Source: Desulfobacterales bacterium (GTDB lineage Bacteria > Desulfobacterota > Desulfobacteria > Desulfobacterales > DAOWNP01). Taken from it: a stretch of 5,657 nucleotides of DNA. The position numbers and the translations under genes are program-made. Below are positions 1 to 5,657 of this stretch, in pieces (position 1 is the first letter of the stretch; the number at the start of each line of letters is the position of its first letter). The stretch covers positions 1-5,657 of the forward strand of contig JASFBI010000147.1 of NCBI GenBank assembly GCA_030149595.1, in the 5' to 3' direction. The notes under the pieces were generated by a model. It searched no databases. It had not been told where the DNA came from and saw nothing but the letters and a program-made list of their open reading frames with translations.

Positions 1-2774
1 CAAAGTTAAATATTGATTGGGAAAAATTAAACGGAGCTGTTAGCCTGAATGCATTGGTTAAAGGCAAAGGTATTTCACCTTCAAAGATGACAGCATCATT
101 AAAAGGTAGTTTTAAAGTAGATAAATTTAATATAAATGCTCTAAAAAAGCCTTTAAACATCGATTTTAAAGGTGAAGCAGATATTAGAAAAGGCTTAATA
201 AACATATCTGAAACAGAGATGACAGCAGAAGATACAACTCTACATTTTAAAGGATTATTCCATACAGTAACGAAAGATTTCCATGGGGAATTAGACATTT
301 TTACACCCCATATTGAAAAGCCTCTATCCTCTTTTGGAATAGACAACATGTTCGGTAAATTATTAATTGATGCTGATATTTCAAGTGAGCAGGGAAATAT
401 TGATGGTTATATTTCAGCAAGCGGTGAAAAACTTTTAATTTCAGATATTTATTTAGGAAATATTAATATAGATGCTAAAATGGAAGATAATGGATTTATC
501 CTGAAAAAAATACATCTGAAAAATAAAAAGTCTGAGCTTTTTATGGATGGTTTTCTAACCCTGTTTGCACCAAACTCCTTAAAACCTGTTGAAAATCCAG
601 AATTCAAATTAAATATCAGAGGAGATAAATTATATATAAAAAATTTTATTGAAAAATATGATGGTGTTGTTTCTCTGACTGGAAATATCAAAGGCACAAA
701 AAAAAATCTGCAAGGTGATTTGGATTTAGATATAAAGGGTCTTTTTTTAGAGGGGCAAAAAATAGATCATATAAATATTCCCATAACTTTTTCAAAACAG
801 GAAATTCAAATAAATCCATTTTATATTGAAATTCAAAAAGGAGAAACATTAACAGGGTCTGGTGTTGTTTCATTTGATAAAAAATATGAAATAGAGCTTT
901 TTTCAGAAGATATTTCCCTTGACTCAATTGCTGAAATTAAAAAACAGGGTGTTATCAAAGGCTTGTTACAGCTTAATGTTTCAGGGAAAGGTACATTTGA
1001 TAATCCTCAGCTTGAAGCTAAAATTGATTTTAAAAAACTTCTTGTAAGTGAAAAACCTCTTGAAGATTTTCATATTAACCTGACATTAAAAGATCAAGTG
1101 GCAAAACTTTCAGGAAAACTGAATTTTGATATAGATAGCAGCTATCATTTAGATAACAAGGATTTTGAAGCCTCTGTTCTTTTTGATAATACATCGTTTG
1201 TACCTTATTTTAAAATAGCTGACAAGGCAGATTTAAATGGGAATATTACAGGAAGAATAAAAGCAAAAGGAAACTTTGGAGAGATAGACAAAATACAGGG
1301 AGATGCAGAAATAACAGATTTTAATCTGGGGTTTAAAAACAGCACTATCATAAATTCAAAAAAAATTATTGGCCGTTATAAAAATGGGAATTTTACTATT
1401 TCAGAGTTTTTTTTAAAACTGTTAGAGGAAGGCAGTCTCAATATTTCAGGAACAGGAAATATTAATGGGGCCATAGATTTAAATGGGAAAGGTAAAATCC
1501 CCCTTCAAATAATATCGGTTTTTTCAGATGATTTAAATGATATGGCTGGTAGTCTTAATTTAAATGCAGCAGTAACAGGTACATTAAAAAAACCTGATGT
1601 TCAAGGTCTCATCAATTTAGAGGATATTCAGTTTACTGTTCCTGGGATTTATCAAAAAATTCATAAATTAAACGGACAAATTGATATTGCTCCTGAAAAA
1701 ATTGAGATAAAAAGTTTTACCGGATTTTTTGATTCTGGAAAATTTAATATAGAAGGGCTGATAGATTATGAAAATTTATTACCGGTTACTGTTGATATAT
1801 TGTTTAAAGCCAAGTTGCTTCCAATAAAAATACCAGACACATTAGATGTAGTTGTAAATTCTGAAATAAAATTTTCAGGAACAGATAAAAAATCACTTGT
1901 TGAGGGAAAAATTGTTTTGATTGAGGGTATTTATTATAAAGATATTGACTTAAATCCATTTAAAATGGCTTTGGAAAAAAGTTTAAGTAGACGCCGGAGT
2001 GAAGCACCGCTTACAAAAGAGATGAATCAGGGTTTCTTAAAAAATATGGATTTTGATATAGATATTTTAACGAGGGGTACTTTTATTATTGAAAATAATC
2101 TGGCATCTATGGAAATTGAACCTGCTTTAAATTTGAAAGGATCTATTGATAATCCTATGATAATTGGCAGGGCCAGTGTATTAGATGGTGAAGTCTATTG
2201 TCAACAAAAAAAGTTTATTATAAATAAAGGAGTTGTTGATTTTATCAATCCATATAAAATTAAACCTGAAATCGATATTGAAAGCCAGGCTGAAATAAGA
2301 GACTGGATAATTAATCTTAATATCTCAGGAACACCTGAAGAGTTGTCTTTTATAATGAAATCAGAGCCATATGAGGAAACGAATGATATTTTGTCTCTTA
2401 TTATGTTTGGAAAGACAAATCGTGAGCTCATTAATGGAGAAGGGGGAACTAATTTATCAACAGCACAAATGGTGGCGGAAATGATTGGGGCTACTTTTGG
2501 AGATGATATAAGAAAAACCACCGGCCTTGATATTTTTGAACTTGAGGTTGAGGGATCAGAAGGGGAAACAACTTCTGATAATATCAAAGTTACAATCGGA
2601 GAAGAGATAACGAGACGGTTAACCATGAAATACGAATTGGAATATGAAGAAGGTGAAAATATTCAGAGGGGTATATCTGAATACAGGTTACTTGAAAATT
2701 TTTATTTAAACGGCTACCAGGACACTAAAGGTGATTTTGGGTGCCAGATGTTATTTAAACTGGAATTCAGATAA
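1..2774 (+). CDS. tamB: TamB-family (AsmA-like, DUF490) translocation/assembly protein, 5'-truncated
   Basis: TamB proteins are anchored in the inner membrane and cross the periplasm as a long beta-taco with a hydrophobic groove. They partner an Omp85 protein and are implicated in outer-membrane protein assembly and phospholipid transport. The frame is open from base 3 (923 codons visible) with no stop before the left edge, so the TTG at 54 is internal and the N-terminal anchor is missing; E. coli TamB is about 1,260 residues. Counting residues from that TTG, most of the protein is alternating beta-strand sequence with recurring G-T-x-x-x-P-x-hydrophobic-x-G units, for example near 311-321, 508-518 and 695-706. 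The C-terminal DUF490 hallmarks are GSIDNPMIIGRASVLDGEVY (696-715), the segment DILSLIMFGK (778-787), GLDIFELEVEG (824-834) and a final amphipathic strand, MLFKLEFR. Residues 643-664, with an RRR cluster, look like a loop. The stop directly abuts the Omp85 gene downstream, which supports the assignment. Family identity is secure; the transported substrate is not known from sequence. Confidence 0.93.
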   Translation, partial: KLNIDWEKLNGAVSLNALVKGKGISPSKMTASLKGSFKVDKFNINALKKPLNIDFKGEADIRKGLINISETEMTAEDTTLHFKGLFHTVTKDFHGELDIFTPHIEKPLSSFGIDNMFGKLLIDADISSEQGNIDGYISASGEKLLISDIYLGNINIDAKMEDNGFILKKIHLKNKKSELFMDGFLTLFAPNSLKPVENPEFKLNIRGDKLYIKNFIEKYDGVVSLTGNIKGTKKNLQGDLDLDIKGLFLEGQKIDHINIPITFSKQEIQINPFYIEIQKGETLTGSGVVSFDKKYEIELFSEDISLDSIAEIKKQGVIKGLLQLNVSGKGTFDNPQLEAKIDFKKLLVSEKPLEDFHINLTLKDQVAKLSGKLNFDIDSSYHLDNKDFEASVLFDNTSFVPYFKIADKADLNGNITGRIKAKGNFGEIDKIQGDAEITDFNLGFKNSTIINSKKIIGRYKNGNFTISEFFLKLLEEGSLNISGTGNINGAIDLNGKGKIPLQIISVFSDDLNDMAGSLNLNAAVTGTLKKPDVQGLINLEDIQFTVPGIYQKIHKLNGQIDIAPEKIEIKSFTGFFDSGKFNIEGLIDYENLLPVTVDILFKAKLLPIKIPDTLDVVVNSEIKFSGTDKKSLVEGKIVLIEGIYYKDIDLNPFKMALEKSLSRRRSEAPLTKEMNQGFLKNMDFDIDILTRGTFIIENNLASMEIEPALNLKGSIDNPMIIGRASVLDGEVYCQQKKFIINKGVVDFINPYKIKPEIDIESQAEIRDWIINLNISGTPEELSFIMKSEPYEETNDILSLIMFGKTNRELINGEGGTNLSTAQMVAEMIGATFGDDIRKTTGLDIFELEVEGSEGETTSDNIKVTIGEEITRRLTMKYELEYEEGENIQRGISEYRLLENFYLNGYQDTKGDFGCQMLFKLEFR

Positions 2775-2777
2775 GTG
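2762..2777 (+). promoter_or_regulatory. Zero-spacer stop/start junction with weak ribosome binding site
   Basis: The tamB stop TAA (2772-2774) is followed at once by GTG (2775-2777), the start of the Omp85 gene, in the same frame. The only Shine-Dalgarno-like sequence is GGAA at 2762-2765, nine bases before the GTG, which is weak. The GTG is chosen because it is the first codon after the stop and puts a good signal peptide at the N-terminus; the first internal methionine is at residue 67, beyond the signal peptide. Inference: translation of the second gene probably depends on ribosomes that finish tamB. No promoter is evident just upstream. Confidence 0.6.
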
Positions 2778-5597
2778 AAAGCAAAACTATATCCGCAATT
2801 TTTTTTTATAATTTCTTTTATCTTTTGTTTTTTTTGTACTGTAGCATTATGCAGAGCAGTTTCAAATGATATAAAACCATTAAAAAATATTCAGAAAGAA
2901 GGCTGTGTTGTAAGTGATATTGATATATATATAAAAAAAAGTGCTGAGGATGCATCTGTTTATCTGAAAATGGCAACAGACCTTATTGTAATTAAAAAAA
3001 ATAGAGTGTTTAATAAAAAACAGCTGAAGGAATCACTTGACAGTCTTAAATTATGCAATAAATTTAGTGAAGTAGATGTAAAAATTGAAGAAAAATCACA
3101 TAAAATAAAACTTAAGTTCTATTTAACTCCGTTTAAATATATCCAAAATATTAATATCTCAGGATGTGCCCCTTTTTTTGAAAAAGATATATTAAAGATA
3201 ATGTCTGTTTATGTGGGAGATGTGTTTTTTAAAAAAAAAATTGAAGAACAGACCGTTCTTATTGAAAATTTTTACAAAAAGGAAGGTTTTTATTCACCAT
3301 ATGTAGAAATTGATTGGGATCAAGATCCTCTTAGTGAAAATTATACTGTTTTTGTAAACATAAAAAAGGGGCAATATGAAAAGCTTAAAAATTTAAATTT
3401 TCATGGTAATTGTTATTTTAGTGATTTTCGTTTGAAAATAAAAATTTTTCACATATTGAGATATACTGGATCTGCCGGTAGATTTATAGAAAATAATTTT
3501 AAAAAAGATATTAAAAAACTCCAGCAGCTTTACCTGAAGAAAAAATTCTATGAAGTAGAGATTGACTATAAATTTAAAAAAAAGGCAGGGGGAAAAACAG
3601 TTGAGATTGATGTTTATATAAAGGAGGGGCCTCGATATATAATTGAATTTAAAGGTAATGAAAAATTTAAAGATAGAAAGATAGAAAAAGAGCTTGTTTT
3701 AAAAACTGTGGGAAATTTACATAAATCAGGTATATTCAAAAGTATAAAAAATATTCAAAAAAAATATCGGGAGGCAGGTTATCTTGGAATAAAAATAAGA
3801 ACCAGGGAGTTTTTGAGTGATTTTAAAAATTATAAAGAGAAGAAGCTTGTATTTGAAATCGTAGAAGGTCCCCTTTCAATAATCAGCGGTATAGAGATTT
3901 TAGGAAACAAGATATTTACAGAAAAAAAAATAAAGGAACAGATACTTTCTAAGGAAGAAGTATTTTCAGGGGTATGGGCATATAATCCTGATTTAATAGA
4001 TGAAGATATTTATGCTATAAAGTCACTATACTTAAAAAACGGATTATGTGATGTAAATATTTGGAAAAAAGAATATTGGGATAAGAACAGACTTAAAGTA
4101 AAGCTTGTTGTAAATATTAGTGAGGGCTCTCAGGTACTTATAAAATCAATTAAAATATGTGGAGATATAAAAAAGTTTGGGGGGAAAATAGGAGAAGAAC
4201 TTCATCATAAAATTGGAAAACCATTACAAAAATATATGATAAAAAGTGATGAAAATACATTATCTGCCATTATATCAGAAAAAGGATATCCCCATGTTAA
4301 AGTTTCCTGTAATATCACAATGGATAATAAAGGTGCAAGTGCTCACCTTGTTTATAAAATAGATCAAGGTCCATTTGTTAAAATGGGTAAAGTCTATTAT
4401 TCCGGTAATTTTCGAACAAAGGAAAAAACACTGTCTGATTCCATAGGTATAAAAGAGGGAGAACCGTTTTCACTGATAAAAATGTTTAGAGGACAAAAAA
4501 ATATTCGTAATCTTGGGTTATTTAACTCGGTCAGATTCAAAACCATTGGGTTAAAAGAACAAAAGGAGACCATCACTGTTTTTGTTCATGTTGAAGAGAA
4601 GAAAGCCTGTTTTTTGCAATTTGGAAGTGGTTTTGAATCTAACAGGGGGCTATTTTTAGAAACATCAGCAGGAGATCATAATTTTTTAAGTACAGGCAAA
4701 GATTTTAAAATTGCTTCAGAAATTAGCCAGATTGGGTATAAAGGTGAATTAGAATTTAAAAACCCTGGATTATTTGTTTCAAATCTTTCTGCTGATCTGA
4801 ACTTATTTTTAGAAAAGAAAGAAGAGTTTAATCAGAGTTTTGGTATCCATGAGCATGGAGTGTCTCTTGGTTTCAGATTAAAATCCGAAAAAAAAATTAC
4901 TGCAGGAATGGATTTTGGATTTAAACAAAAAGATACATATAAAAGAGATGATGTTTATGAAAATATGGATGATGCTGTTTTATATGAAAAGCGCAGGGTT
5001 ATTACGGTTGCACCTCTAATAGGTTATGATACCAGAGACTCTTTTATAAGACCCAGGAAAGGGACATATCTTTTCTTTACAACAAAATTTTCAAAAGGGC
5101 TTGATAACTCTCTTGATGATTTTATCAAATATCGTTTTGATGGGAGATATTTTTTAAAATTATCAGAAAGGATAATACTGGCTGGTATCATACGGGCTGG
5201 TTATGTGGATTCCTATGGGGCAATTGACAGGGTTCCTGATGATGAGCTCTTTTTTTTAGGTGGGTCAGGTGATATACGCGGGTATAAAGAGAACATGTTT
5301 GAATATAATGAATCAGGGGATGCAGCAGGAGGCAGGTTTTCAGGTCAGGCAAGTGTTGAAGGAAGAATTTATTTGGGATATAATGTTGAATTAACTATTT
5401 TTTACGATGCAGGAAAACTATCCTGTTTGAGTAATGAGATTGAAGAAGGAGAAGGAGAACTCCGTTCTTCTTCAGGACTGGGATTAAGATACATAACTCC
5501 CATAGGACCTGTTGGAATTATGTGGGGGTATAAACTTGATAGAAGGGTTGAAGAGGCACCTGACAGGTGGCATTTTTCCATGGGGTACAGCTTTTAA
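2775..5597 (+). CDS. tamA: Omp85 (BamA/TamA-family) outer-membrane protein with seven POTRA repeats, probable TamB partner
   Basis: Omp85 proteins sit in the outer membrane and insert or translocate proteins through a 16-stranded barrel; their periplasmic POTRA domains receive substrate or partner proteins. The 940-residue product starts at GTG with a signal peptide (basic MKAK, hydrophobic 8-25, likely cleavage after A28; no good lipobox). I read seven POTRA units at about 46-119, 120-200, 201-286, 287-366, 367-452, 453-533 and 534-608. Five successive boundaries carry G-P-like linkers (G199-Q200, G285-P286, G365-P366, G451-S452, G532-P533), 80-86 residues apart, and glycine turns such as GN follow the first strand of several units. 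The barrel spans about 609-940, with YDTRD (751-755) followed by P760 and G763, the lid-loop motif IRGY (834-837, key R835), and an alternating aromatic C-terminus F934-M936-Y938-F940. A barrel of about 330 residues is closer to TamA than to BamA, but the arm is longer than either. The symbol tamA rests mainly on the tamB neighbour; a BamA-like role is the alternative. Confidence 0.93.
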   Translation: MKAKLYPQFFFIISFIFCFFCTVALCRAVSNDIKPLKNIQKEGCVVSDIDIYIKKSAEDASVYLKMATDLIVIKKNRVFNKKQLKESLDSLKLCNKFSEVDVKIEEKSHKIKLKFYLTPFKYIQNINISGCAPFFEKDILKIMSVYVGDVFFKKKIEEQTVLIENFYKKEGFYSPYVEIDWDQDPLSENYTVFVNIKKGQYEKLKNLNFHGNCYFSDFRLKIKIFHILRYTGSAGRFIENNFKKDIKKLQQLYLKKKFYEVEIDYKFKKKAGGKTVEIDVYIKEGPRYIIEFKGNEKFKDRKIEKELVLKTVGNLHKSGIFKSIKNIQKKYREAGYLGIKIRTREFLSDFKNYKEKKLVFEIVEGPLSIISGIEILGNKIFTEKKIKEQILSKEEVFSGVWAYNPDLIDEDIYAIKSLYLKNGLCDVNIWKKEYWDKNRLKVKLVVNISEGSQVLIKSIKICGDIKKFGGKIGEELHHKIGKPLQKYMIKSDENTLSAIISEKGYPHVKVSCNITMDNKGASAHLVYKIDQGPFVKMGKVYYSGNFRTKEKTLSDSIGIKEGEPFSLIKMFRGQKNIRNLGLFNSVRFKTIGLKEQKETITVFVHVEEKKACFLQFGSGFESNRGLFLETSAGDHNFLSTGKDFKIASEISQIGYKGELEFKNPGLFVSNLSADLNLFLEKKEEFNQSFGIHEHGVSLGFRLKSEKKITAGMDFGFKQKDTYKRDDVYENMDDAVLYEKRRVITVAPLIGYDTRDSFIRPRKGTYLFFTTKFSKGLDNSLDDFIKYRFDGRYFLKLSERIILAGIIRAGYVDSYGAIDRVPDDELFFLGGSGDIRGYKENMFEYNESGDAAGGRFSGQASVEGRIYLGYNVELTIFYDAGKLSCLSNEIEEGEGELRSSSGLGLRYITPIGPVGIMWGYKLDRRVEEAPDRWHFSMGYSF
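3225..3240 (+). repeat. T6-A10 homopolymer tract inside the Omp85 gene
   Basis: Six T are followed by ten A, encoding F151-F152-K153-K154-K155 in the second POTRA repeat. It contains the longest single-base run in the window. The run is intact and in frame here. Runs of this length in coding DNA can be prone to replication or transcription slippage, but a chance origin in A+T-rich DNA is the simplest reading. Confidence 0.9.
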
Positions 5598-5604
5598 ACA
5601 TTAA

Positions 5605-5634
5605 TGGATAGTTGTATCCAAAATAATTGTTTTT
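5605..5634 (+). terminator. Weak candidate intrinsic terminator after the Omp85 gene
   Basis: TGGATA (5605-5610) and TATCCA (5615-5620) form a perfect 6-bp stem around a GTTG loop, seven bases after the Omp85 stop. A six-base A/T spacer follows, then TTGTTTTT (5627-5634). The position is right for the end of an operon, but the stem has only two G-C pairs and the T run does not directly abut it, so termination would be inefficient. The rest of the 60-base tail (5598-5657) shows no other clear signal. A TTGAAA at 5637-5642 could be a -35 box, but its -10 would lie outside the window. Confidence 0.3.
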
Positions 5635-5657
5635 ACTTGAAAAAACAGGTTATGAAC

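Noticed and set aside
54..56. TTG as the real start of the TamB gene
   Set aside because: The frame stays open upstream to base 3 with TamB-like beta sequence and no stop; no signal anchor follows the TTG, as a true TamB N-terminus would require.
449..927. Two overlapping reverse-strand open frames of about 80 codons (449-697 and 688-927)
   Set aside because: They lie wholly inside tamB on the other strand, have no recognisable domain and show the composition expected of an antisense shadow.
1945..1966. TTGACT followed by TAAAAT as an internal promoter
   Set aside because: The gap is only 10 bases, far from the usual 16-18, and such hexamers are common by chance in DNA this A+T-rich.
2201..2626. 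Reverse-strand open frame of 141 codons
   Set aside because: It is antisense to the most conserved part of the TamB C-terminal domain, and its serine- and isoleucine-rich product is what the complement of that coding sequence would give.
2841..2852. Lipoprotein signal ending at C26 of the Omp85 protein
   Set aside because: The residues before the cysteine are V-A-L, with Leu at the position that should be Gly, Ala or Ser, and Omp85 barrels are not normally lipoproteins. An ordinary signal peptidase I site after A28 fits better.

Overview
The window holds two adjacent same-strand genes that together look like an envelope translocation/assembly (Tam) pair from a diderm (Gram-negative) bacterium. 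The first is the 3' part of a TamB/AsmA-like gene (in-frame codons from base 3 to the stop at 2772-2774). The second is a complete Omp85 (BamA/TamA-family) outer-membrane gene (2775-5597). The DNA is strongly A+T-rich, with lysine-rich proteins and many A/T runs. The two-membrane envelope is certain from the gene content. A deltaproteobacterial (Desulfobacterota-like) origin is only a guess from the style of the long Omp85 protein and the low GC.

Layout: bases 1-2774 are all tamB, open at the left edge, so the start, the N-terminal membrane anchor and any promoter lie outside the window. The tamB TAA is followed directly by the GTG start of the Omp85 gene, in the same reading frame and with no spacer, so the two are almost certainly one transcription unit with coupled translation. 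The Omp85 protein has a signal peptide, seven POTRA-type repeats by my reading, and a C-terminal barrel of about 330 residues ending in phenylalanine. The last 60 bases hold a small hairpin followed by a T-rich stretch (a weak terminator candidate) and a short open frame that runs off the right edge.

How they would work together: TamB-family proteins are anchored in the inner membrane and span the periplasm as a long hydrophobic-grooved beta structure. Their C-terminal domain docks on the POTRA arm of an Omp85 protein in the outer membrane. The family is implicated in outer-membrane protein assembly and in moving phospholipid between the membranes. The points of interest are the tamB-first gene order (opposite to the Escherichia coli tamA-tamB order), the seven-POTRA arm (TamA normally has three, BamA five), and the zero-spacer same-frame junction. 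I see no mobile element, CRISPR array, RNA gene or wholly new system here.
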